From: Hominifimenecus microfluidus
Lineage (GTDB): Bacteria > Bacillota > Clostridia > Lachnospirales > Lachnospiraceae
Reading direction: 5' to 3'
DNA length: 33,536 nt
Assembly (NCBI GenBank): GCA_020687485.1
Contig: JAJEQR010000040.1
Span: 1-33,536, forward strand
The notes below the pieces were generated by a model. It made no database searches and was not told the origin of the DNA. It saw only the letters and a list, made by a program, of their open reading frames with translations. Within the stretch, counting starts at the first letter, position 1; each line of letters opens with the position of its first letter. Made by a program: the position numbers and the translations under genes. Below, in pieces: positions 15,180 to 24,055 of this stretch.

Positions 15180-17693
15180 ATGGAAAAAGAAAACGAAAAG
15201 AATACAGAAAAAATCTCAGAAAAGAATTCAGAGGAAAAATCCGGGAAAAAGGAAAAGAGAAAAAAGCGGAGACGCTGGATTGTGGAGTTCCTGTGCCTTG
15301 GTATCTCAGGAGCTTCCCTTGCCGGGATATTCTTTGCTTTGAAGGATAGTCGCTTTTTGTATGCTCTGCAGGGGAGAGGCTATGCGGCAACGAGGGAATT
15401 CGCGGAACTCTTTGCGGAGGATGTGAAGAAAGCGATTCACTATACACAGCTTCGCCGGGAACTGGAGACGAACGGCGAACTGGATTACGGTACGAACATC
15501 CGGACGATAAAGGTATCGGATCAGCAGGAGATCTGCCTGACTCTGCAGGATGCGATCGACTACGGAGAATCACTCGGCTTCTACTTTGACGAGGATCAGA
15601 GACTGGTTACCCGAAAGGAATCCGATGGCTCTGATGAATTATCCGGACCGGCTGCTCTGAGGGAAGCCGCCGAAGCAGAGATGAATAACATCACGGAGAC
15701 GGTAGTGGGTTCGGATGCTACAACGAATGATGATACTTCTGCAGCATCCGGAACGGAGAACCGGGCGGATGCCGCAGCAACATCTCCGGAAGAGGATTCC
15801 GATCAGGGCGAGCAGGTGTATTTCCCCTCCGAGGAGGAGCTACAGACCTATCAGAACGGGGAGGCTGCGGAGCGAATCGCTCTGTTAAATATGCTGTATG
15901 ACCTTGCGGATTATTATCAGCTTCAGAATTACCTCTGTGTCAAAGAGGGGGAGACCAACTTCGCCTACTGCTTCGTCTATTCGCTGGAGGACGGGCGGAT
16001 TCTGCTGGATCAGAATCTGGGAGTCCCTGGGAACAAGGATGATATCGTAGGGTTGGGAGCCTATTTCTGTATCAGCTCGGAGACGGGCGAGCTGACCTAT
16101 AACTTCTATCAAGGCGGTATCGGTACAATCTATGAGGAAGCCTACCAGGACGGAATGCTGGAGGGTACCGTCTATGATCTGTCAGCCGGCGTGGATATCA
16201 CATTTCCATATAATGACCAGTATACGAAGGGAGCAGTGTCCTATCAGCATTTCCGGCAGCGGATGCAGGCGATGATTGCGGCCTTTATCCTCTCCGTGCT
16301 TCTGGTGATTGCTTTCGGTATTCGCATCGTCTGGACTGGACAGCGGGAGGAGAGCCGGATGGATTCCTGGTGCAGTGAGCTGGTTCTGCTGTGGGGGCTC
16401 ACCCCCGCTGCATTGTTCGCCTGGTCTGTTCTTACTATATGCGGTGCTTTTCTTTCAAAGAATCAGTATCTGTTGGCTCCGGCTATGGCCGGCGCTTTCT
16501 CCACCTGGCTGTGGTTGCTGTTCGGTATGAAAGGTATCATTCGAAGATACCGGCAGGAGGAATATGGGGCGAAGAGCGCAATTTGCCGGGCGATTATCTC
16601 TCTGGCAGCGGACTGTCGGGGGATCCGCGAGCGAAGGCTGCGGCAGGTCATCAGCTCCGTGTTCTATGTCCTGGCGAACGGAGCGCTGTGCATGCTGTTC
16701 GGCTGGATTCTCTCGGAGACGCGGAACGGCGGGATGAGCAGCCTGGCCGGTTTCCTGGCTGCCGTGGCGATTCTTCTGCTCAATGGAGTTTCCCTGGTAC
16801 TGACGCTTCGGCGGATTCGAAGGCAGAATCAGATTGCAGACGCACTGGAGAAGATTGCTTCCGGTGAGATCGGGACGAAGCTGCCGCCGGAGCAGTTCGG
16901 CGGTCAGTGTGAAGAGGAGGCAAGAGCGATCAATGCGATCGGGGAAGGTCTTTCGAAAGCGGTGGAGGAACAGATCCGGAGCGAGCGCATGAAGACGGAG
17001 CTGATCGCAAATGTATCGCATGATTTGCGGACGCCTCTGACTTCGATTATTAACTATGTTGATCTGATCAAACGGGAACATACGGATAATCCGAGAATTC
17101 AGGCATATGTGGAGGTCCTGGACAGCAAGTCTCAGCGCCTGAAGCACCTGACGGAGGATCTTCTGGAGGCGAGCAAGGTAAGCTCCGGCAACATGCAGGT
17201 ATGCTGGGCGCGGATTGATCTGGTGCAGATGATCAGTCAGGTGGGCGGAGAGTTTCAGGAGAAACTGGAGCAGGCGGACTTGAAGGTGATTCCGAACCTG
17301 GGAACGCCGCCGCTCTATATTCAGTCGGATGGAAGACTGCTGTTTCGTGTGCTGGAGAATCTGTACAATAACTGTTGCAAATATGCGATGCCGGGAACGA
17401 GAGTTTATATTGATCTGAAGGAAACGTCCCATAAGGCGATTTTTACGATGAAGAATATTTCGAAAGCGCCGCTGAATATTTCCGCGCACGAACTGACGGA
17501 ACGCTTCGTCCGCGGAGACAGTTCCCGCAGCACGGAAGGCACAGGGCTTGGGCTTTCGATCGCGCAGAGCATCACGGAGCTTCTGCAGGGATCCTTCGAG
17601 ATTTATCTGGAGGGAGACCTCTTTCGGGTACGTCTTGTATTCCCTCTGGATGAGGTGGATGAAGAAAAAAATGAAAAGACAAAAACTATATAA
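15180..17693 (+). CDS. membrane sensor histidine kinase with large extracellular domain
   Basis: This 837-residue kinase pairs with the preceding regulator. A very basic, Lys/Glu-rich cytoplasmic start (1-33) is followed by one membrane helix (about 34-52), an extracellular region (about 53-360) and roughly five further helices between 365 and 545. A HAMP-like linker comes next, then HisKA with H614 in NVSHDLRTPLTSIINYVDLI, and the ATPase domain with NLYNNCCKYA (N box) and GTGLGLSIAQSI (G box). The extracellular part has a low-complexity Ser/Thr/Asp/Glu stretch (about 165-215), likely a flexible linker. No Shine-Dalgarno precedes the ATG, so translation probably depends on coupling to the regulator gene. 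The signal sensed is unknown. Confidence 0.93.
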   Translation: MEKENEKNTEKISEKNSEEKSGKKEKRKKRRRWIVEFLCLGISGASLAGIFFALKDSRFLYALQGRGYAATREFAELFAEDVKKAIHYTQLRRELETNGELDYGTNIRTIKVSDQQEICLTLQDAIDYGESLGFYFDEDQRLVTRKESDGSDELSGPAALREAAEAEMNNITETVVGSDATTNDDTSAASGTENRADAAATSPEEDSDQGEQVYFPSEEELQTYQNGEAAERIALLNMLYDLADYYQLQNYLCVKEGETNFAYCFVYSLEDGRILLDQNLGVPGNKDDIVGLGAYFCISSETGELTYNFYQGGIGTIYEEAYQDGMLEGTVYDLSAGVDITFPYNDQYTKGAVSYQHFRQRMQAMIAAFILSVLLVIAFGIRIVWTGQREESRMDSWCSELVLLWGLTPAALFAWSVLTICGAFLSKNQYLLAPAMAGAFSTWLWLLFGMKGIIRRYRQEEYGAKSAICRAIISLAADCRGIRERRLRQVISSVFYVLANGALCMLFGWILSETRNGGMSSLAGFLAAVAILLLNGVSLVLTLRRIRRQNQIADALEKIASGEIGTKLPPEQFGGQCEEEARAINAIGEGLSKAVEEQIRSERMKTELIANVSHDLRTPLTSIINYVDLIKREHTDNPRIQAYVEVLDSKSQRLKHLTEDLLEASKVSSGNMQVCWARIDLVQMISQVGGEFQEKLEQADLKVIPNLGTPPLYIQSDGRLLFRVLENLYNNCCKYAMPGTRVYIDLKETSHKAIFTMKNISKAPLNISAHELTERFVRGDSSRSTEGTGLGLSIAQSITELLQGSFEIYLEGDLFRVRLVFPLDEVDEEKNEKTKTI

Positions 17694-17745
17694 AAAATAT
17701 ATCAAAATAAACTAAATAAATATAGCGGAAACCGCTGTGTATCGC

Positions 17746-17774
17746 TTGACTTCCACGGAGTTTTATAAGATAAT
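17746..17774 (+). promoter_or_regulatory. promoter of the hydratase gene
   Basis: TTGACT (17746-17751) and GATAAT (17769-17774) are 17 bp apart. A small hairpin, AGCGG-AAA-CCGCT (17724-17736), lies just upstream. Confidence 0.75.
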
Positions 17775-17826
17775 AAAAATATCTAGTGTCGTCAAAAAGA
17801 TGACAAGTAGAAGGAGGATAAAACCA

Positions 17827-20118
17827 ATGAAACTGTACGAGAATGGTGCATACCTCATCAATGGTGTCGAACTCGTAGAAGACACTGGTGATGTTGCACA
17901 GGCTGTTGCCGCAAAGACCGGCAGCGCTCCTGACAAGGAAGCAGCTAAGAAGGGTACCATGGCTTATGGCATTCTGACCAGCCACAACATTTCCGGCAAT
18001 GACAAGGATCTGCAGATCAAGTTTGACAAGATGACCTCTCATGATATCACCTTTGTTGGTATCATTCAGACTGCAAGAGCTTCGGGCATGGAGAAGTTCC
18101 CCCTGCCTTACGTTCTGACCAACTGTCATAACAGCCTTTGCGCTGTAGGTGGTACGATCAACGAAGATGACCATGTATTCGGTCTGACCGCTGCTCAGAA
18201 GTACGGCGGAATCTACGTACCCCCTCATCAGGCAGTTATCCACCAGTATGCTCGTGAGATGCTGGCTGGCTGCGGCAAGATGATCCTGGGTTCCGACTCT
18301 CATACCCGTTATGGTGCTCTGGGTACCATGGCAGTTGGTGAGGGCGGCGGCGAGCTGGCTAAGCAGCTGTGCGGCAGAACCTACGACATCAAGATGCCTC
18401 AGGTTGTTGCTATCTACATGACCGGTAAGCCTCGCAAGGGCGTAGGTCCTCAGGACGTAGCTATCGCTATCATCGGCGCTGTATTCAAGAACGGCTACGT
18501 TAAGAATAAAGTAATGGAGTTCGTTGGCCCTGGTATCTCCAATCTGTCCACCGACTTCCGTATCGGTATCGACGTTATGACCACCGAGACCACCTGCCTG
18601 TCCTCTATCTGGAGAACCGATGAGAACACCAAGGACTGGTTCGAGACTCATAAGAGACCCGAGGAGTACAAGGAACTGAATCCCGCACCGGTTGCTTACT
18701 ACGACGGTGTTGTAGAGATCAACCTGGACGAGATCAAGCCTATGATCGCTATGCCTTTCCATCCGAGCATGGCTTACACCATCGACGATGTAAACGCTAA
18801 CCTGAAGGACGTTCTGCACGAATGTGAAGAGAGAGCAAAGATCAGCTTCGGTGACAAGATCAAATACTCTCTGCAGGATAAGATCGTAGACGGCAAGCTG
18901 TACACCGAGCAGGGCCTGATCGCAGGTTGTGCAGGCGGCGGCTTCGAGAACATCATGGCAGCTGCTGATATCCTGAAGGGCAAGTTCATCGGTAACGATA
19001 AGTTCACCCTGAGCGTATATCCGGCTTCCACTCCTATTTACATGGAGATCATCAAGAACGGCGCAGCAGCTACTCTGCTTGAGACCGGTGCTATCCTGAA
19101 GACCGCATTCTGCGGACCTTGCTTCGGTGCTGGCGATACCCCGGCTAACAATGCACTCTCCCTGCGTCATGCAACCCGTAACTTCCCGAACCGTGAAGGT
19201 TCCAAGGTTCAGAATGGCCAGATCGCTTCCGTAGCTCTGATGGATGCTCGTTCCATCGCTGCTACCGCTGCTAACAAGGGCTTCCTGACCTCCGCTGAGA
19301 CTTATGAAGGTGACTTCAACCAGTACAAGTACTTCTTCGACAGCACTATCTACGAGAACCGTGTATATGATTCTCACGGTGTTGCTCATCCGGAAGTTGA
19401 GCTGGTAGAAGGTCCTAACATCAAGCCTTGGCCGGCAATGACCGCTCTGACGGATGATGTTATGCTGAAGGTTGTTTCCGAGATCCATGATCCGGTAACC
19501 ACCACCGATGAGCTGATTCCTTCCGGTGAGACTTCCTCTTATCGTTCCAACCCTCTGGGCCTGGCTGAGTTCGCTCTGAGCCGTAAGGATCCCAACTACG
19601 TTCCGAACGCTAAGGAAGTACAGAAGGTTGAGCATGCTCGTCAGGCTGGCACCAGCCCTCTGGAAGATGCTGGCTTCAAGGCAGCTTATGAGACCGTTAT
19701 GAAGCAGTTCCCTGAGGTTGATCCTATGAAGACTGCGATCGGTTCCACCATCTACGCTGTTAAGCCTGGTGACGGTTCTGCTCGTGAGCAGGCTGCTTCC
19801 TGCCAGAAGGTTCTGGGCGGCTGGGCTAACATCGCTCATGAGTACGCTACCAAGAGATATCGTTCCAACCTGATCAACTGGGGCATGATGCCTTTCCTGT
19901 ATGAGGGTGATGACAAGGAACTGCCTTTCGCACTTGGTGATTATGTATTCGTTCCTGGCGTTCGCAAGGCTATCGCTGACAAGGATGAGGTTATCAAGGC
20001 TTACGCTGTTAAGGCTGATGGCACCATGACCGAGTTCGACGTTAAGCTGGGTGACCTGACTGACGCTGAGAGAGATATCATCATGGCTGGCTGCCTGATT
20101 AACTACTACAGAGGTTAA
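17827..20118 (+). CDS. aconitase-family hydratase (YbhJ-like), [4Fe-4S]
   Basis: The 763-residue cytoplasmic enzyme belongs to the aconitase superfamily. Cluster ligands are visible as C368 (LIAGCAGGG) and the pair C429/C432 (FCGPCFG), a spacing close to that of aconitase. Substrate-loop and swivel-domain segments follow ([23 protein letters not shown]). It most resembles the uncharacterised hydratases related to E. coli YbhJ rather than classical citrate-isomerising aconitase, so the exact substrate is open. ATG 17827 follows AGAAGGAGG by nine bases; longer upstream frames are not supported. Its own promoter and a strong terminator make it monocistronic. Codons are very restricted, as in fhs, pointing to high expression. 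A 717-codon frame on the opposite strand is a by-product of this codon bias. Confidence 0.88.
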   Translation: MKLYENGAYLINGVELVEDTGDVAQAVAAKTGSAPDKEAAKKGTMAYGILTSHNISGNDKDLQIKFDKMTSHDITFVGIIQTARASGMEKFPLPYVLTNCHNSLCAVGGTINEDDHVFGLTAAQKYGGIYVPPHQAVIHQYAREMLAGCGKMILGSDSHTRYGALGTMAVGEGGGELAKQLCGRTYDIKMPQVVAIYMTGKPRKGVGPQDVAIAIIGAVFKNGYVKNKVMEFVGPGISNLSTDFRIGIDVMTTETTCLSSIWRTDENTKDWFETHKRPEEYKELNPAPVAYYDGVVEINLDEIKPMIAMPFHPSMAYTIDDVNANLKDVLHECEERAKISFGDKIKYSLQDKIVDGKLYTEQGLIAGCAGGGFENIMAAADILKGKFIGNDKFTLSVYPASTPIYMEIIKNGAAATLLETGAILKTAFCGPCFGAGDTPANNALSLRHATRNFPNREGSKVQNGQIASVALMDARSIAATAANKGFLTSAETYEGDFNQYKYFFDSTIYENRVYDSHGVAHPEVELVEGPNIKPWPAMTALTDDVMLKVVSEIHDPVTTTDELIPSGETSSYRSNPLGLAEFALSRKDPNYVPNAKEVQKVEHARQAGTSPLEDAGFKAAYETVMKQFPEVDPMKTAIGSTIYAVKPGDGSAREQAASCQKVLGGWANIAHEYATKRYRSNLINWGMMPFLYEGDDKELPFALGDYVFVPGVRKAIADKDEVIKAYAVKADGTMTEFDVKLGDLTDAERDIIMAGCLINYYRG

Positions 20119-20175
20119 TCACTGAAATATCGATAAAATCTGCCGATCGATTCGGCAGTCGTGTTCAAGCATAAG

Positions 20176-20214
20176 AAGACCGCCCGTATGGTTCGCCATA
20201 CGGGCGGTCTTTTT
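20176..20214 (+). terminator. strong intrinsic terminator after the hydratase gene
   Basis: AAGACCGCCCGTATG pairs perfectly with CATACGGGCGGTCTT around a 5-base loop, followed by T's. It marks the last host-like sequence before the AT-rich block. A second small hairpin, CTGCCGA/TCGGCAG, lies at 20140-20158. Confidence 0.93.
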
Positions 20215-20246
20215 GAATAAAAAAGTAAAAATATTGCACAAAAATA

Positions 20247-20276
20247 TTGACAGTAGTTTGTGAGTTATGGTAGAAT
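20247..20276 (+). promoter_or_regulatory. probable promoter of the twelve-gene biosynthetic operon
   Basis: A perfect TTGACA (20247-20252) and TAGAAT (20271-20276) are separated by 18 bp. The leader to ATG 20408 is about 125 bases and contains a possible AATAGT/ACTATT hairpin (20326-20351). No regulator gene is near. Confidence 0.6.
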
Positions 20277-20407
20277 AATTTAGGCGGATAAGTACTTTAG
20301 AAGTCTTACACTATAACCTAGATAATAGTTTTGTCGCTTTAATACTATTTGTTATGGATATTAACGAAGAACGCATTTTTGTGTTGAATTGAAGGGGGAC
20401 GTTAGTG

Positions 20408-21220
20408 ATGCACTCGAATTTTTATTATGATGATGGCGCATATTTGAGCTTGTATGAGCAAGGCGCGGCGTTAATGTCTGCAATTGACGAGAAATTATTG
20501 TCGTTTTTGTGTGGGTATTCATACCAAGAGGTTCATATTCCATCATTAATACATGGTTCTGTCTTGAGAAAATGTGGGTATTTTAATTCGTTTCCACAGC
20601 ATATAACTCCGGTCGGTTTTTTGAAAGAACGAAAGGTTCAAGGGCAAAGTGAGACTGTTGACAAAGAAATTGGATTTAATGATTATTATTTAACACCAGC
20701 AGCTTGCCTTCACATTTATCCTATGTTGGAACATGCTTGCAAAGAGAATTCTGTTTATACAACTTGTGAAGCGGTTTTTCGTTATGAAAATGGAGATTTT
20801 CGTCAAAGCGAGCGATTGTGGGAGTTTTCTGTGCGTGAGATGGTTTTTGTTGGAAGCAAAAAGTATGTTTTAGATGGACTTGAATGTATCAAAGCAAAAA
20901 GTTTAGCATTTGCAAAAAATGTTTTTGGAGAAGGAAAGGTTCAAGAGGCCAGTGATAACTTTTATCCATCCAGAGAGAACGAGGTAAAAAAAAGGTTGCA
21001 ACAGGCAAATGGATTAAAACAAGAGTTGTTGCTGACATTGGAGGGAAAAGAAATTGCAGTTGCTTCTTTTAATTTCCATGATCATCATTTTAGCAATCCT
21101 TTTCATTTTGCAAATGGTGGAGAAATTGTTACTGGGTGTGTTGGATTTGGATTAGAAAGATGGGTTCTGTGCGCTTTTGAAAAAAGTATATCTGAATCAT
21201 CTATTAGGACATGCCCATGA
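20408..21220 (+). CDS. amino acid:[carrier protein] ligase-like protein (SerRS-related, no tRNA-binding arm)
   Basis: At 270 residues this is a bare class II synthetase catalytic domain, far shorter than SerRS (428 residues at 1033-2319) and without a coiled-coil arm. Motif 2 is VFR125YE127NGDFRQSERLWEF and motif 3 is GCVGFGLER251W. C100, E144 (or E139) and C244 match the Cys-Glu-Cys zinc site of methanogen-type SerRS and of the related amino acid:[carrier protein] ligases, which load Gly or Ala on a phosphopantetheine arm instead of tRNA. A carrier-protein gene four genes downstream supports that role. ATG 20408 lies nine bases after AGGGGG; a GTG just before it is the alternative. Amino-acid choice cannot be predicted here. 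It is the first gene of the AT-rich operon. Confidence 0.82.
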   Translation: MHSNFYYDDGAYLSLYEQGAALMSAIDEKLLSFLCGYSYQEVHIPSLIHGSVLRKCGYFNSFPQHITPVGFLKERKVQGQSETVDKEIGFNDYYLTPAACLHIYPMLEHACKENSVYTTCEAVFRYENGDFRQSERLWEFSVREMVFVGSKKYVLDGLECIKAKSLAFAKNVFGEGKVQEASDNFYPSRENEVKKRLQQANGLKQELLLTLEGKEIAVASFNFHDHHFSNPFHFANGGEIVTGCVGFGLERWVLCAFEKSISESSIRTCP

Positions 21221-21984
21221 TCTATATTTTCAAGATGGAGTATAGGCGCTGTTTAGTATATAAAAGTGAGGTGTTATTTTCTGTTGTTTCTTCTGCCATT
21301 TCGATTTTAGTGCAAATGGCGCTGTGGAAATATTTATATCGTGATAATTGGGCGCGTGCAGAATATATGACAGCGTATGTAATTTTGTCGGTTATTTTGG
21401 GAATTATATATTCTAATACTATTTATTATACAATAACCGAAAAAATTGCTAATGGGAATTTTGCACTGGAACTTTTGAAACCAGTTGATTTTTTAGTGCT
21501 TCATTACATGAGATCACTGGGAAATATATGCGGCCAAATTTCATTTAGGGCAGTTCCAATTTCTATATTGTTTTGGCCGATAATTTCTAAAAATATAAAT
21601 ATTATTCTGGTTATAAAGGCTTTACCATTTATTGTTGCAGGACACATTTTCTGTACTGCTCTTTTTATGTGGTGTGGACTGATTTCTTTTGTAATAGTAG
21701 AGTCTTGGGCCATACGGCGCTTGACGGATAATACAATTTCATTCCTTGCAGGGGCAGTAATTCCGATAGCAGTCTTTCCGGATTCTCTCGAAAAAATTGT
21801 AAGGGCTTTGCCGTTTCAGTACTTGTATGATTATCCGATTAGAATTATATTGGGAGAGTTGACCGGATATGAAATATATATGAAAGGCTTAATAAGCATA
21901 GTTCATGGTTTTCTTGTGATGTGGGTAGTTGTATTTGTGACTTTTCGTTTGGCAATTCGAAACTGTACTATTCAGGGAGGCTAA
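21217..21984 (+). CDS. ABC-2-type exporter permease (COG4587-like)
   Basis: This 255-residue integral membrane protein has six predicted helices (about 20-38, 50-70, 100-125, 140-165, 172-190, 225-248) and the conserved segment LPFQYLYDYPIRIILGEL near the C-terminus. It forms a set with the next permease and ATPase, the usual three-gene arrangement of this exporter class. The ATG overlaps the TGA of the ligase gene (ATGA), and AGGA seven bases before it supports this start; an ATG at 21211 is the alternative. The likely role is export of the cluster product across the cytoplasmic membrane, which is inference from position. Confidence 0.85.
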   Translation: MIYIFKMEYRRCLVYKSEVLFSVVSSAISILVQMALWKYLYRDNWARAEYMTAYVILSVILGIIYSNTIYYTITEKIANGNFALELLKPVDFLVLHYMRSLGNICGQISFRAVPISILFWPIISKNINIILVIKALPFIVAGHIFCTALFMWCGLISFVIVESWAIRRLTDNTISFLAGAVIPIAVFPDSLEKIVRALPFQYLYDYPIRIILGELTGYEIYMKGLISIVHGFLVMWVVVFVTFRLAIRNCTIQGG

Positions 21985-21986
21985 GT

Positions 21987-22790
21987 TTGAGGAAATTTTT
22001 TCGCTTGTATAGAATTTATACTATTCAGTTCTTTAAAGCAAGGGCAGAATATAGATTAAATTTTTGGTTAGGGATTTTAGCAAACATTTATTCTTATTTT
22101 ATTACTTTCTTGAATTATTGGATTATTACGAGGCGCTTCGAGAATATTGATGGTTGGGGATTTGCAGATATGTCCATTCTGTATGGCATTAATCTCTTTA
22201 CGTACGCAATTGCCGGAACGTTTGTTTGGTACAATGCATTTCAATTGGAAGAAGAAATAATATCAGGCGGACTGGATAGATATCTTGTTAGGCCGATGGG
22301 GGTAATCGAACAATTGATTTGCAGTCGATTTGGCGATACTTTTGTGGGGCAAGTTATTGTTGCTGGTATTTTTTTGACATGGGCGATGTTTAAGCATATA
22401 TCGTTACTTTCTATTGGGAAGGTATTATATTTTTTCTTGATACTAATATCTGGAACTATGTTACAGATAGGGGCAATGATTGTTGTTGGGAGTCTGAGTT
22501 TTTGGCTCAATAAATCTACAAAAATAGGAGAAGTGTTCTATTATGAAATACGTTCTTTGATACATTATCCACTAAGCATTTATCCGGTGTGGATTCGTTA
22601 TTTATTGACCTATTTACTTCCATGGGCTTTTATTAATTATTATCCTGCTTTGCTCCTATTAGGAAAAGGCAATTCTGTGATTGATTATGTATTAGGAGGG
22701 CTTTCCCCTTTTGTTGGGGTAGGGGTTTTTGCTTTTTCAATTGTATTTTTTTACAAAGGCTTGCAGGTGTACTGTAGTCCGGGAAATTGA
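21987..22790 (+). CDS. ABC-2-type exporter permease (COG3694/ABC2_membrane_6-like)
   Basis: The 267-residue second permease of the exporter again has about six membrane helices and the family landmarks LVRPMGVIEQLI and LLPWAFINYYPALLLLGKG near the C-terminus. The best start is TTG 21987, two bases after the preceding stop and six bases after GGGAGG. Longer frames that begin inside the preceding gene lack a ribosome binding site. It should form a heterodimeric pore with the previous protein, driven by the ATPase encoded next. Confidence 0.85.
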   Translation: MRKFFRLYRIYTIQFFKARAEYRLNFWLGILANIYSYFITFLNYWIITRRFENIDGWGFADMSILYGINLFTYAIAGTFVWYNAFQLEEEIISGGLDRYLVRPMGVIEQLICSRFGDTFVGQVIVAGIFLTWAMFKHISLLSIGKVLYFFLILISGTMLQIGAMIVVGSLSFWLNKSTKIGEVFYYEIRSLIHYPLSIYPVWIRYLLTYLLPWAFINYYPALLLLGKGNSVIDYVLGGLSPFVGVGVFAFSIVFFYKGLQVYCSPGN

Positions 22791-22799
22791 GAGGCTAAA

Positions 22800-23771
22800 A
22801 TGGGAATTATTGAATTATACGATGTGAAAAAAAGTTATAAAGTAGCCAAAAGAGAGCGTTCATTTTTGAAACAATTATTGTTTCATCGCTATGATGAAAT
22901 TGTTGCAGTTCAAGGTATTAATTTACAAATTGAAGTTGGTGAAGCCGTTGGGATTATAGGACCAAACGGAGCTGGAAAATCAACGCTTATAAAAATGATG
23001 GTTGGGATTCTTCAACCAACTGCGGGTACACTCTATGTGAATAGCAAAGTTCCGTATAAACATAGAAAACAAAATGCGAAGAACATAGGGGTTGTATTTG
23101 GTCAAAGAACGCAGTTATGGTGGGATTTGCCGCTGGAAGATACATTGAAACTTCATCGTGAGATGTATGAAATTCCGGATGCAATTTACAAGCGTAATAT
23201 TGAAAAGTTTGATAAGACATTGGGAATATGCAGCTTTTGGCATCAGCCAGTGCGACAGTTATCTTTGGGACAGCGTATGAAAGCGGATTTGGCAGTAGCG
23301 TTGTTGCATGATCCCAAGTTATTGTTTTTGGATGAACCAACTATTGGACTGGATGTAATGGCTAAAAAGCAAGTTCGAGACTTCTTGAAAAGTATTAATG
23401 GTGATAATGTTACCATTATTTTAACATCACATGATTTAAAAGATATTGAAGAGATTTGCCCAAGAGTTATTATGGTGAATCATGGTTCTATAGTTATTGA
23501 TACAAGTTTGTCAGAAATTAAAGCAAAGGTGTCAGAGCAAAAAATATTAGTAACATTTGCAGAACAGCCAAAGTCAATCCCAGTATTAGAGGGATGTAAA
23601 TTGGTATCTCAAGAGGGTGATACATTCATTTTTCAGATGGATAGTTTGAAATGTTCATTTACTGATTTCTTTGCAGCTGTGGGATCAAAAAATGGAATTG
23701 AAAATATTTCAGTTCAAAGTATCGATATTGATGAGATTGTTCGAAAAATGTATGCGGAGGATGTTCAATAA
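22800..23771 (+). CDS. ABC exporter ATP-binding protein (COG4586-like)
   Basis: The 323-residue cytoplasmic ATPase energises the two preceding permeases. All motifs are intact: Walker A G54-PNGAGKST, signature LSLGQRMKADLAV, Walker B LLFLDEPTIGLD and the switch histidine in LTSHDLKDIEE. A phenylalanine-rich C-terminal extension of about 80 residues (after IDTSLSEIK) is typical of this subfamily. GAGAGG lies six bases before the ATG. It contrasts with the degenerate ABC-like protein at 12456-13136. Confidence 0.94.
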   Translation: MGIIELYDVKKSYKVAKRERSFLKQLLFHRYDEIVAVQGINLQIEVGEAVGIIGPNGAGKSTLIKMMVGILQPTAGTLYVNSKVPYKHRKQNAKNIGVVFGQRTQLWWDLPLEDTLKLHREMYEIPDAIYKRNIEKFDKTLGICSFWHQPVRQLSLGQRMKADLAVALLHDPKLLFLDEPTIGLDVMAKKQVRDFLKSINGDNVTIILTSHDLKDIEEICPRVIMVNHGSIVIDTSLSEIKAKVSEQKILVTFAEQPKSIPVLEGCKLVSQEGDTFIFQMDSLKCSFTDFFAAVGSKNGIENISVQSIDIDEIVRKMYAEDVQ

Positions 23772-23774
23772 GGA

Positions 23775-24032
23775 ATGCAAGTACAAAAATTAAATGTAGA
23801 AGAAATAGTTGTTTCTATAATACAAGCACAAACAACTACAAAGATAGAGACAGGACAAGAGTATCTTATTCAGGATCTTTCTATTGATTCGTTTGGCTTA
23901 GTACAAATTATTGTAAATATAGAGGAAAGGTTTAATATTGAAATTCCAATAGAAATTTTGGATGTTTCAAGATGGCAAACTGTTAAGGATGCCGTTGGGA
24001 TAGTTTCTGACATTGTGAAAACGAGAACATAG
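23775..24032 (+). CDS. acyl/aminoacyl carrier protein
   Basis: The 85-residue four-helix carrier protein has the phosphopantetheine site S39 in DLSIDS39FGLVQIIVNIEERFNIEIP. This is the usual D-S-hydrophobic pattern followed by an acidic helix II. It should be activated by a phosphopantetheinyl transferase elsewhere in the genome and be the thioester partner of the ligase at 20408. It starts three bases after the ATPase stop. GGAGG lies fourteen bases upstream inside the previous gene, so translation is likely coupled. Fatty-acid synthesis is unlikely, as no ketosynthase or other fatty-acid gene is present. Confidence 0.9.
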   Translation: MQVQKLNVEEIVVSIIQAQTTTKIETGQEYLIQDLSIDSFGLVQIIVNIEERFNIEIPIEILDVSRWQTVKDAVGIVSDIVKTRT

Positions 24033-24055
24033 TAATTTGATTTTGGAGGAGTACA

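Noticed and set aside
17686-19839. 717-codon open frame opposite the hydratase gene, and similar long antisense frames at 1051-2178 and 2541-4454
   Set aside because: They are shadows of strongly codon-biased genes whose sense proteins are clear family members; the antisense products resemble nothing.
20408-21220. Second seryl-tRNA synthetase
   Set aside because: It is 270 residues without the tRNA-binding arm, and a complete T-box-regulated serS is already present at 1033-2319.
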